Assembly: GCF_000482865.1 (NCBI RefSeq)
Contig: NZ_AXWW01000034.1
Location: 1-64,000 of the forward strand
Source of the DNA: Actinokineospora inagensis DSM 44258
Lineage (GTDB): Bacteria; Actinomycetota; Actinomycetes; Mycobacteriales; Pseudonocardiaceae
DNA: 64,000 nucleotides
Direction of reading: 5' to 3'
Part shown: one piece after another, positions 47,234 through 59,200 of the stretch
How the letters are laid out: the number at the start of each line of letters is the position of its first letter
Position numbering within the stretch: position 1 is the first letter of the stretch
Notes under the pieces: generated by a model
The model's database searches: none
The model's input: only the letters and a program-made list of their open reading frames with translations
Told to the model about the DNA's origin: nothing
Made by a program: the position numbers and the translations under genes

Positions 47234-50200
47234 ATGAGTCGCGAGCAGCAGATCGTCGAGGCGTTGCGGGCTTCGGTCAAGGAGACGGAGCGGTTGCGGG
47301 GGGTGGTCGCGGCGGCGGCGGAACCTGTGGCGGTTGTGGGGATGGCGTGTCGGTTGCCGGGTGGGGTGGATTCGCCGGAGGCGTTGTGGGGGTTGGTGGA
47401 GCGGGGCGGTGATGGGATAACGGGGTTTCCGGTTGACCGCGGGTGGGAGGTCGACGGGGGCGGGTTCGCGCGGGTTGGTGGGTTTGTCGAGGATGCCACG
47501 AAGTTTGACGCGGGGTTGTTCGGGATTTCGCCGCGGGAAGCGGTGGCGATGGACCCGCAGCAGCGGTTGTTGTTGGAGGCCTGTTGGGAGGCGTTGGAAC
47601 GGGCTGGGATCGCGCCGGATTCGGTGCGGGGGAGGGACATCGGGGTTTACGCGGGGGCGTCGAACTCCGGTTATGGGGCTGGGGTCGCGTTGTCCGAGGA
47701 GGTTTCCGGGCACGCGTTGACGGGCACGGCGAACAGTGTGATTTCCGGCCGGGTGGCTTATGCCCTCGGGCTGGAAGGCCCGGCGGTCACGATTGACACG
47801 GCTTGTTCGAGCGGGTTGGTCGCGTTGCACATCGCGGCGCGGGCGTTGCGGGGTGGCGAGTGTTCGATGGCGTTGGTCGGCGGGGTGACGGTGATTCCGT
47901 CGACGTCGGTGTTCGCCGAGTTCGCGCGTCAAGGGGGGCTGGCGGGGGATGGGCGCTGCAAGTCTTTCGCCGCGGCGGCTGATGGGACCGGGTGGTCCGA
48001 AGGTGTCGCGGTACTGGTCGTGGAGAAGCTGTCGGACGCGATCGCCAATGGGCACGATGTTCTCGCCGTGGTCAAAGGTTCAGCGGTCAACTCCGATGGC
48101 GCGTCAAACGGGTTGACGGCGCCCAATGGCCCGTCCCAGCAACGTGTTATCCAAGCAGCGCTGAACAACGCGAAACTCCAAACGTCCGATGTGGACGTGG
48201 TGGAGGGTCACGGCACCGGCACCAGGTTGGGCGATCCGATCGAGGCGCAGGCGCTGCTGGCGACGTATGGGCAGAACCGGGAAACGCCGCTGTGGTTGGG
48301 GTCGTTGAAATCCAACATCGGGCACACCCAGGCCGCGTCCGGTATCGCGGGCATCATCAAGATGGTCCAGGCGATGCGGTATGGAATCCTGCCGCGCACC
48401 CTGCACGTCGACGCCCCCACCCCGCACGCCGCGTGGAGCCGCGGTTTCGTTGAGCTGCTTACCGAATCCCGGCCGTGGCCCGAGGTTGACCGGCCGCGCC
48501 GGGCGGGTGTTTCGTCGTTCGGCATCAGTGGCACCAATGCGCACGTCATCCTCGAATCCCACGACCAGGCCGAAGAATCGGTTCCGGTAGGAAACCCGGT
48601 CGTCACTCCGTTCATACTCTCGGCCAAGTCCGTGGATGCGCTCAAAGCTCAAGCCCGGAGTCTGACGACCCTCTCCACTGAGATCGCCTGGGCGCTCGCC
48701 ACGACCCGTGCCAACCTCGACGAACGCGCCGTCGTCTTCTCCAAGCCAGCGCTAGAAGCCTTGCAGCGCAACGAATCTCACCCAGGTCTGGTGACGGGCG
48801 CGATCACCGACACTGACCTCGGATTCCTTTTCACCGGCCAGGGCTCCCAGCGTGCGGGCATGGGCCAGGCCCTTCGGGTCTTCCCGGCGTTCGCCGAAGT
48901 CTACGACCAAATCCGCGCCAAACTCCCGTTCGACGACAACGCGATCCAGGAAACCGGCAATGCCCAACCCGCCATTTTCGCCCTCCAGGTGGCTTTGTTC
49001 CGCCTGTTCGAATCCTGGGGTGTCAAACCCGATGTCCTCGTCGGACACTCCATCGGCGAACTCGCGGCCGCCCACGTCGCCGGAATCCTGACGCTCGACG
49101 ACGCCTGCACCCTGGTTTCCGCGCGCGCAAGGCTCATGCAGGCCCTCCCGCCGGGCGGCGCCATGCTCGCCGTCGAGGCCACCGAAGACGACATCCCGGA
49201 CTACGTCGACATCGCTGCCGTCAACGGCGAGAACGCGCTGACCGTTTCGGGGGACGCTGCCGCGATCGAACGCCTCAAACAGGAACTCACCGGCAGGCGG
49301 GTCAAGCAACTCGCCGTGTCGCACGCCTTCCACTCTCGGCTCATGGATCCCATGCTCGCCGAGTTCGAACGTGTCACCGGCCGAATCGCGTTCCACCAAC
49401 CGCGAATCCCGCTCATTCCCACCGCCGGCGGCGACCCCACTACTCCCGAGTACTGGGTTCGTCAGGTCCGGGAAACCGTCCGGTTCGCGGACGCAGTCAA
49501 GCAGGTTCCGGACACCCGGTTCCTCGAAATCGGCCCTGACGCTGTGTTGTCCGCGCTGGTGGGCGGAATTCCCGCTCTCCGCGCCAACCGCGACGAACCT
49601 ACTGCCGCCATCACTGCTCTTGCCAGTCTCTACGTCATGGGAATTCCGGTCGACTGGACCGCGGTAATCCCTCGAACCCGGCGAGTTCCTTTACCGGTTT
49701 ACCCGTTCCAGCGGTCCCGCTACTGGCTCAACCCCGCCGCACACGCCGTAGACGATTGGCGTTACCGCGTCGAGTGGATACCAATTACCCTGCCGCACAA
49801 CGAAGTTCGGGGTTGGCAGGTCATCGGCGACGATCCAGCTCTCGCCGAACTACCCCGCGATGACGACCCGCAAGGCATCGTCATCGCCCCTGGCGCCACC
49901 CCCGCCACTGTCATTGAAATCCTCCGCGCCGCGACGGTTCCCGTCTGGGCGCTTACCCGAGGCGCGGTTTCCACCGGCCCCGACAATCCGGTCACCAACC
50001 CCGCCGCCGCTCAACTTTGGGGACTCGGCCAGGTAGCCGCTCTAGAACACCCCGACCGCTGGGGTGGAGTGATCGACCTCCCTGAAAACCTCGATATCGG
50101 CCACCTGGTTGCCGCTCTCACCGGCCACGAAGACCAACTCGCCGTCCGCTCTGACGGCCTGTACGCCCGCAGGCTCGTCCCCGCCCCGGTATCGACCGGG

Positions 50201-53200
50201 ACCACTTGGCGTCCACAAGGGACGGTTCTCATCACCGGCGGCACCGGTGCTCTCGGTGGCCACGTCGCCCGCTGGCTCGCCACCCGGGGCGCCCGTCAGC
50301 TCGTCCTCACCAGCCGACGTGGCCCCGACGCCCCCGGCGCGGCGGACCTCGTCGCCGAACTGGCCGAGCTGGGTGTCGACGTCGAGGTCGCCGCCTGCGA
50401 TGTCGCCGACCGTGACGCTCTCGCGGCTCTTGTCGGCGGCCGCGCGATCACCACCGTCTTCCACACGGCGGGCGCCGTCGCCTCCGTCAGCCTCGCCGAA
50501 ACCACGACCGACCAGTTCGCGGACACCGTCCGCGCGAAGGCCGACGGCGCCACCAACCTGCACGAGCTGCTTCCCGACGCGCACCTCATCCTGTTCGGCT
50601 CGATCGCCGGCGTCTGGGGTAGCGGTGGCCAGGCCGCCTACGCCGCCGCGAACGCTCACCTCGACGCGCTCGCCGCCCATCGCACGCCCGCGACCTGCGT
50701 ATCCTGGGGTCCGTGGGCGGGTTCGGGCATGCTCGCCGCCACCGAGTCCGAGGACTACCTGCGCCGTCGCGGCCTCACCCCGATGGCCCCGAGTCGCGCC
50801 TTGGCCGCTCTCGGCCGGGCACTCGACGCGGGCGACACCAACGTCACCGTCGTCGATGTCGATGGCCCCCGGTTCGCCGCGCTCTACACCTCCAACCGCC
50901 CCAGCACTTTGCTGCCTTGGCGTCAAACCGAAGTCGAAACCAAATCCACATGGGACGATCGGGGTGCTCTCGATCTGGTTCGAGCCGAAGTCGCCACCGT
51001 TCTCGGCTATTCCGGCTCGGTCGACGCGCAGAAACCGTTCAAGGATCTCGGTTTCGACTCGCTCACCGCCGTCGAGCTCCGCGACAAACTGGTCAAAGCA
51101 ACCGGTCAACCGTTGCCCGCGACTCTCGTCTACGACTACCCCAACGCGAAAGCCCTGGCTGACCGCCTCCAACGCCAAGCCCGTGGTGAGCGGGAACGGA
51201 TTCGCGCTGACATCGCGGTCCGCACCGACGAGCCCATCGCGATCATCGCCATGAGTTGTCGGTTCCCCGGCGGCGTCAACTCCCCGGAAGACCTCTGGAA
51301 CCTGGTTGAGTCCGGCACGGCTGTCGTTGACGATTTCCCCACCGACCGCGGCTGGGACCTCGACGCACTCGGCACCAGTTCCCACTCCCTGCGCGGCGCG
51401 TTCCTGGACAACGCGGCCGACTTCGACGCGGAACTCTTCGGCATTTCCCCCCGCGAGGCCACCGTTCTGGACCCCCAGCAGCGGCTACTCCTGGAGTCGA
51501 CCTGGGAGGTCTTCGAGCGGGCCGGAATCGACCCGACGTCGCTCCGCGGCGAGCCGATCGGTGTTTTCGCAGGCACGAATGGCCAGGACTACGCCGGGGT
51601 GGCCCTCGCGTCGGAGCACCTGACCGGCTACCTCTCGACGGGCATTACGGCGAGTGTCCTTTCGGGACGAATTGCCTACAGCTTCGGACTTGAAGGTCCT
51701 GCCGTCACCGTCGACACGGCGTGTTCCAGCAGTCTTGTCGCCCTGCACCTGGCTGCGAAGGCCCTGCGCGACGGCGAGTGTTCGCTCGCGATCGCGAGTG
51801 GCGTCACCGTCATGGCCACACCCGGCGCCTTCGTCGAGTTCTCCCACCAGCGCGGACTCGCTGCGGACGGCCGGTGCAAGCCCTTCGCGGAAGCGGCCGA
51901 CGGCACGTCGTGGGGCGAGGGTGTCGGCGTTCTGCTGGTCGAGCGGCTGTCGGACGCGGTCGCCAACGGTCACCGCGTACTGGCTCTGGTCAAGGGTTCG
52001 GCGGTCAACTCGGACGGTGCCTCCAACGGCCTCACGGCTCCCAACGGTCCGTCTCAGCAGCGGGTCATCCTGTCGGCGTTGGCTTCGGCCGGGCTTGGAA
52101 CGTCTGATGTGGATGCTGTGGAGGCGCACGGGACGGGCACGGTGCTGGGCGACCCGATCGAAGCCCAGGCGCTGCTGGCGACTTATGGTCAACACCGGGA
52201 GACGCCGCTGTGGCTGGGGTCGGTGAAGTCCAACATCGGCCACACCCAGGCCGCCGCGGGCGTCGCCGGAGTGATCAAGATGGTGCAGGCACTCCGGCGT
52301 GGTGTCCTGCCGAAGTCCCTGCACATCGACTCGCCGACGTCGCATGTGGACTGGTCGACGGGTGCGGTGTCCCTGCTCACCGAGTCGCGGTCGTGGCCGG
52401 AGGTGGATCGGGCTCGACGGGCCGCAGTCTCGTCATTCGGCGTTAGCGGAACCAACGCCCACGTGATCCTGGAGGCCGCTCCCGGGGCTCCGGTGAAACC
52501 GGCCGCCGGTGCGGATTTCCCCGCGTGGCTTCTGTCCGCGGGCTCGCCGGATGGGCTTCGTGACCAGGCCAGGCGATTGTTGAGCTACCTCGACAACGAC
52601 GCCGAGTTCGACCGGAACGCGGTGGCCCACACGCTCGCACACGGTCGGGCGGCTCTCGACCACCGAGCGGTTGTTCCGGCCGGTGATCTCCAAGCGCTTG
52701 CCGATCTGGCGGGCGGCGGTGGCAGCACCGGATCGGTCGTCGACGGCAAGCTCGTATTCCTGTTCACCGGCCAGGGTTCCCAGCGCTCGGGCATGGGCAA
52801 TGGGCTGCGGTCGTTCGACGTGTTCGCGGCCGCGTTCGATGAGATCACTGCTCGAGCGCCCTTCTCCGACGACGAGATCGATCAGACCGGCAACGCTCAG
52901 ATCGCCCTTTTCGCCCTCGAAGTCGCACTGTTCCGACTCCTCGAATCCCGTGGCGTCCAGCCGGACGTCCTCATCGGACACTCGATCGGCGAGATCGCCG
53001 CCGCTCACGTCGCCGGAATCCTCTCCCTCGATGACGCTTGCAGGTTGGTCGCCGCTCGGGCCCGATTGATGCAGTCGCTCCCGCCCGGCGGGGCAATGCT
53101 CGCAGTCGAGGCCGACGAAATCGACCTCCCCGATGGCCTCGACCTCGCGGCCGTCAACGGCCCCCGTTCCCTGGTCATCTCTGGCGAAACCGCTGTTCTA

Positions 53201-56200
53201 GAGCGCTTCCAGGCCCAGATGATCGAGCAGGGCCATCGGGTCAAACGGCTCGCTGTGTCGCACGCGTTCCATTCGCGGCTCATGGACCCGATGCTCGCCG
53301 AGTTCGCCGAGTTCGCCGCCGGCCTGACCTACCGGCAGCCACGACTCCAGATGGTCCCGACCTCAACCGGCGACCCAGCCACCCCGGACTACTGGGTGAG
53401 TCAGGTGCGCGACACGGTCCGCTTCCACGACGCCCTTACCAGCCTCACCGACGTAGGCATCCTGCTTGAGCTAGGCCCGGACGGGGTTCTTACCGCGCTC
53501 GCCCAGCAGAGCCTGGAGACGGTAGCCCTACCGACACTGCGCGCTGGTCACCCCGAAATTGAGTCTTTCGAGCGCGCCACCGCTGCTCTGCACACCTACG
53601 GCGTCTCGGTCACGTGGCCAACCAGTGGCCCCGGTGCCGACCTGCCCACCTACGCGTTTCAACGCCGCCGCTTCTGGGCTGAACCGAAGCCCACCGCGCC
53701 CACGGCAGGTCACCCGCTTCTTACCGCCAGCATCCCGCTTAGCGATGGCGGCCACCTGTTCTCCGGCGCCCTCACGACTGATTCCTGGCTGGCCGACCAC
53801 GTAGTCCACGGTCAGGTAGTCCTACCGGGTACGGCTCTCGTCGACCTCGCCCTTCATGCGGGTGGGGAGACTGGCTGCCCCCGCCTCGACGAACTCACCA
53901 TCGAAGCGCCGCTGCCCGTTCCCGCTGCCATCCAGATCACGGTAGGCCCCGAGGACGATGGAACCCGCACTGTCACCATCCACGCCCGCGCGACCGACAC
54001 CTGGACCCGGCACGCGACCGGCATCCTTAGCAACATCCAGACCACCCCGTCACCGCTGCCCGCACCGACAAGTGGCCCGGTAGACCTCGCTGACCTATAC
54101 CCGGCTCTTGCCGCTGCCGGCCTCGACTACGGCCCCGAGTTCCAGGCACTGGGGGCGGCGTGGCGCACATCCACCGGAATCCTTGCCGAGACGGTCACCG
54201 GTGACGCCGGGTTCGGCCTCAACCCAGTCCTGCTCGACGGGGTCCTTCATGCGTTGGCGCTTGATGGGGACAACGTCGCGCGCGTGCCTTTCGCCTGGAC
54301 CGGCGTCACCCTGCACGCCACCGGGGCGGACCAACTGCGCGCCCACATCACGCGCACCAGCCCCGACACGGTTAGCGTGGTCGTTGCCGGTAGCGCGGGT
54401 GAGCCTGTCGCCACCATCGAGTCTCTTACGCTGCGTGCTGCGGCCCGGCCGCTAGACGACGCCCTGTTCACCATCGACTGGTCTCCGTTGTCCGCGCCGG
54501 ACACCGCCGAGGTCCGTGACGTCGTTCTCCCCATGCCCGCCACTGTCATCGACACGCTCGAACTCGTGCAGGCTTGGATCCGCCACAACCCCGACCCCCG
54601 GTTGGTTCTGGTCAGCTCCGGTGCCATCGCCGCCGTGCCAGCGGACGACCTCACCGACCTCGAAGCCGCCGCGTCTTGGGGGTTAGTGCGGTCCGCCCAG
54701 ACCGAACACCCCGACCGGTTCGTCCTCGTCGACGCCCCCAGCACTGACGGTTTGGCGGGCGCGCTGTCGCTCGACGAGCCGCAGTTGGCCGTGCGCGATG
54801 GGATCGTCCACGTGCCCCGCCTGGTCCGTGCCGCTCCCGGCCTAGAGCTCCCGGACGAGCCCTGGCGACTCGACGTGGCTGTCGGTGGCACGCTTGAGAA
54901 CCTGACCCCGATACCCAACCCCGACCGCCCACTCGCGCGCGGGGAGGTCCGGATCGACGTCCGCGCTGCGGGCATCAACTTCCGCGACGTCCTCATCGCC
55001 TTGGGTACTTACCCGGAACAAGCGGTGATGGGGTCTGAAGGTACCGGTGTCGTTGTTGAGGTCGGTCCCGACGTAGAGCTGGCTGTCGGCGACCGCGTCT
55101 TCGGCTTGTTCGCAGGCGGGTTCGGTCCGCGCACGGTTGTCGACCAGAGGCTGATCGCGTCCATCCCACCCGGTTGGTCCTTCACCGATGCCGCCGCCGT
55201 GCCGATGGCGTTCCTCACGGCCTACTACGCGTTGGTGGATCTCGCCGGGCTTGAAGCCGGCGAACGGGTTCTTATCCACGCCGCTGCCGGTGGTGTCGGT
55301 ATGGCAGCGACCCAGATCGCCCGTCATCTCGGCGCAGACGTCCACGGCACCGCGAGCCCTGGTAAGTGGTCCGCGACAGGCCTACCGGACGACCACCTCG
55401 CCTCATCCCGCGATCTCGGGTTCGCGGACAAGTTCACCCCCGGTTTCCACGTCGTCCTCAACTCGCTGACCGGCGAGTACATCGACGCGTCCGCGCGGCT
55501 GCTCGCCCCAGGCGGCCGGTTCATCGAGATGGGCAAGGCCGACCCACGCGATCCGGGCGACTTTCCCGACCGGCTCTACCGCGCGTTCGACCTCAGCGAG
55601 GCCGGTTTAGACCGACTCCAGGTCATGCTCCAAGAGCTGATTGCCCTGTTCAGCCAAGGCACGCTTACGTTGCCGCCCACTCGAACCTGGGACATCCGCG
55701 AGGCCAGGTCCGCGTTCCGCCACCTTGGCCAAGGCAAGCACATCGGTAAGAACGTCTTCGTCCTCCCGCGTTCTCTCGACCCCGGGGGAACCGTCCTGAT
55801 CACCGGTGGCACAGGTGCGCTTGGCACCGCCCTGGCTCGCCACCTCGCGGCCCTAGGCCACAACCTCGTGCTGGTCTCTCGAACCGGCGGTGCCATCCCC
55901 GACCTCGATGTCACCACGGTCGCCTGCGACATCACCGATCCGGTGGCGTTGGGGCAGGTCATCGCCACGCACCGCCCCACGGATGTCATCCACCTCGCGG
56001 CGGTCACCGACGACGCCCTGATCACCGACCTCACCCCGGACCGGCTGCGGAGAGTCCTGGCGCCCAAGGCCGAGGCCGCGAAACTGCTGGCCGACCTGGA
56101 CCTCAACACGCTCACGTTCTACTCGTCCGCGTCCGCGACCTTCGGCACCCCCGGCCAGGCCAACTACTCCGCCGCGAACGCCGTCCTCGACGCCCTCGCC

Positions 56201-59200
56201 CACCGCGGCCGGGGTGTGATCAAGGCGCTGGCCTGGGGACTGTGGGCGGAGACGTCCGGCATCACCGGTGCCCTCTCCGATTCCGACCGGGCCCGCCTCG
56301 GCACTCCTTTGTCCACTGAGGATGGACTAGCGCTGTTCGACCGCGCGTGCGCCCACTCGCGGCCGCACCTGCTGCCCCTGGTGATCGACAAACGCGCGGA
56401 CCACCCGTTGTTGCGTGGCCTCGCCCCAGGCAAGCGCCGTCAGGCGACCCGGGAGTTGACCGCCGACAACGCGCTCGACCTCGTTCGTGAGCAGGCCGCC
56501 GCCGTCCTCGGCTACGCGTCCGCCGAGGCCGTCGACCCCCGCCGTGCGTTCCGCGATCTCGGGTTCGACTCGCTGACCTCGGTCGAGTTGCGCAACCGGA
56601 TCAACGCCGCCACCGGCCTTCGCCTCCCGCCCACCATCGTCTTCGACCACCCGACCCCGAATGCTCTCGCCACGCAACTAGTTATCCACATCTCATCGAG
56701 TCGTCCCCAGCCGAAACCGAGTTTCCCCACAGCCATTGCGGGCGGTCGAGACTTGCCCCGTGACGCCACCCGGGGCCGCGACGGCCACCCAGGACCGGAC
56801 GACGTGGTCATCATCGGGATGGCCTGCCGGTATCCGGGTGGGGTGGCGTCACCGGAAGACCTGTGGGGGCTGGTGATGTCCGGAGTGGACGCGATCGGGG
56901 ACTTCCCGACCGACCGGGGTTGGGACCTCGAAGCGCTGTACGACCCCGATCCGGGGCGGTTGGGCACGACCTACACCCGCTCCGGCGGGTTCCTCGACGA
57001 CGCGGCCGGGTTCGACGCGGGCCTGTTCGGCATCTCCCCGCGCGAGGCGACCGCCATGGACCCGCAGCAACGGGTCCTGCTGGAGACCGCCTGGGAGGCG
57101 TTCGAGCGGGCGGGCATCGATCCGATGTCGTTGCGCGGCAGCAGTTCCGGCGTGTTCATGGGCGTCGCGACCTCGCTCTACGGCCTGGACAGCGGCCCGT
57201 CCGACGGGCACTCGCTCACCGGCATCGCCACCAGCGTCGCCTCCGGCAGGCTCGCCTACACCTTCGGCCTGGAGGGCCCCGCGCTCACCGTCGACACGGC
57301 CTGCTCGTCGTCCCTGGTCGCCCTGCACCTGGCCGCCGCCGCCCTGCGCAACGGCGAGTGCGACCTGGCGCTGGCCGGTGGCGCGACGGTGATGGCCACC
57401 CCCGGCATCTTCACCGAGTTCAGCAGGCAGAAGGGTCTCTCGGTCGACGGCCGCTGCCGCTCGTTCGCCGCCGAGGCCGATGGCACCGGCTGGGGCGAGG
57501 GTGTCGGCGTGCTGGTCCTGGCGAAGTACGCCGACGCGATCGCCAACGGTCACCACGTGCTGGCGGTCGTCCGCGGGTCCGCGGTGAACTCCGATGGCGC
57601 CTCCAACGGTCTGACAGCACCGAACGGACCGTCGCAGCAACGGGTCATCATGGCCGCGCTCGGTTCTGCGGGCCTGGCGACGTCCGATGTGGACATGGTG
57701 GAGGCGCACGGGACCGGGACCTCGCTCGGTGACCCGATCGAGGCCCAGGCGCTGCTGGCGACCTACGGGCAGGACCGGACGCGACCGTTGTGGTTGGGGT
57801 CGGTGAAGTCCAACATCGGGCACACCCAGTCGGCGGCGGGCGTCGCGGGCGTGATCAAGGTCGTCGAAGCGCTGCGGCGCAAGACCCTGCCGCGCACCCT
57901 GCACGCCGAGAACCCGACCGAGCACGTGGACTGGTCGGCGGGCGCGGTGTCGTTGCTGGCGGAATCCCGGCACTGGCCCGACGCGGATCGACCACGGCGC
58001 GGCGCGGTCTCGTCGTTCGGGGTCAGCGGCACCAACGCGCACGTGATCATCGAACAGGCGCCTGATCCGGTGGTCGCCGAGGCCGAACCCACGGCTACTC
58101 TTGTGCCTTGGGTGCTGTCGGCGGCATCGCCGGAAGCCCTGCGTGCCCAGGCGTTGCGGCTCGTCGACCACACAGCCGACCTTGACCCGGTGGACGTCGG
58201 CCTGTCGCTGGTGTCCGGCCGGGCCGATCTGGACCACCGGCTCGTCGTCGTGGGGGAGGACAACTCCACGCTCCGGGCTGCTCTCGTCGAGGCCGCCGGT
58301 GGCGTGGTGTCCCGTGGTCGAGTCGCGTTTCTGTTCACCGGCCAGGGTTCGCAGCGGGCAGGCATGGGACAGGACCTGCGCGTGTTCCCGGTCTTCGCCG
58401 AGGTCTTCGACCAGATCCGGGCGCGGCTGCCATATGACGACGACCTGATCGACCAGACCGGGCACGCCCAACACGCCCTGTTCGCGGTCGAGGTGGCTGT
58501 CGTCCGGCTCTTGGAGTCTTGGGGCATGCGGCCAGACGTCCTGGTCGGGCATTCGATCGGCGAGGTGGCGGCCGCGCACGTGGCCGGAATCCTGTCCCTC
58601 GACGACGCCTGCGTGTTGGTGGCCGCGCGTGCTCGGCTGATGCAGGCCCTGCCCAGTGGCGGGGCGATGCTCGCGGTCGAGGCCGCACCCGACGAACTCG
58701 ACCTACCCGATGGTGTCGATCTCGCGGCGGTCAACGGGGACCGGTCGGTTGTCGTGTCCGGATCGGCCGAGGCCATTGCCGAACTGCGGGAGGTCTGGGC
58801 CGAACGGGGACGGCGGGTCAAGCGGCTCGCTGTGTCGCACGCGTTCCACTCGCGGCTGATGGACCCGATGCTGGAGGAGTTCCGGCAGGTCGCGGCCGGG
58901 CTGACCTTCAACGCCCCGATCATCCCGTTGGCAACCACGATCGACGGGGACCCGGCGACGGCCGAGTACTGGGTGCGCCAGGTCCGGGAACCGGTCGGGT
59001 TTGCCGCCGCCGTCCGGGAATCCCGGGCGAGCACGTTCGTCGAGGTCGGCCCGGACGGCGTGCTGTCGTCGCTCGTCCACCAGGTCCTGGACGGCTCCCC
59101 GGTGACCGCGCCCGCGTTGCGGCCTGACGAGGTACCCGCGCTGGTGAAGGCTGTCGGACAGGCCTGGACCCGGGGTGCCGAGGTCGACTGGGCGGCTGTG

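Larger units (their letters stand above)
46155..47310 (+). other. Docking pair PKS2 C terminus / PKS3 N terminus
   Basis: PKS2 ends with a short helical tail (EAAIRHALATLPLTHLRDLG) and PKS3 begins MSREQQIVEALRASVKETER, a coiled-coil start common in actinomycete PKS. They differ from the PKS1/PKS2 pair, as expected if the two junctions must not cross-talk. The pairing is inferred from order and family resemblance. Confidence 0.7.

Noticed and set aside
46278-47237. 319-codon plus-strand frame in the PKS2-PKS3 spacer as a gene
   Set aside because: It is low complexity, has no ribosome site beyond coupling to the PKS2 stop, overlaps the PKS3 start, and other frames there are open too. Kept only as a hypothesis.
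11843-56700. TTATCCACA sites as a replication origin
   Set aside because: They are spread over 45 kb inside PKS genes, without clustering, AT-rich unwinding DNA or dnaA/dnaN neighbours.
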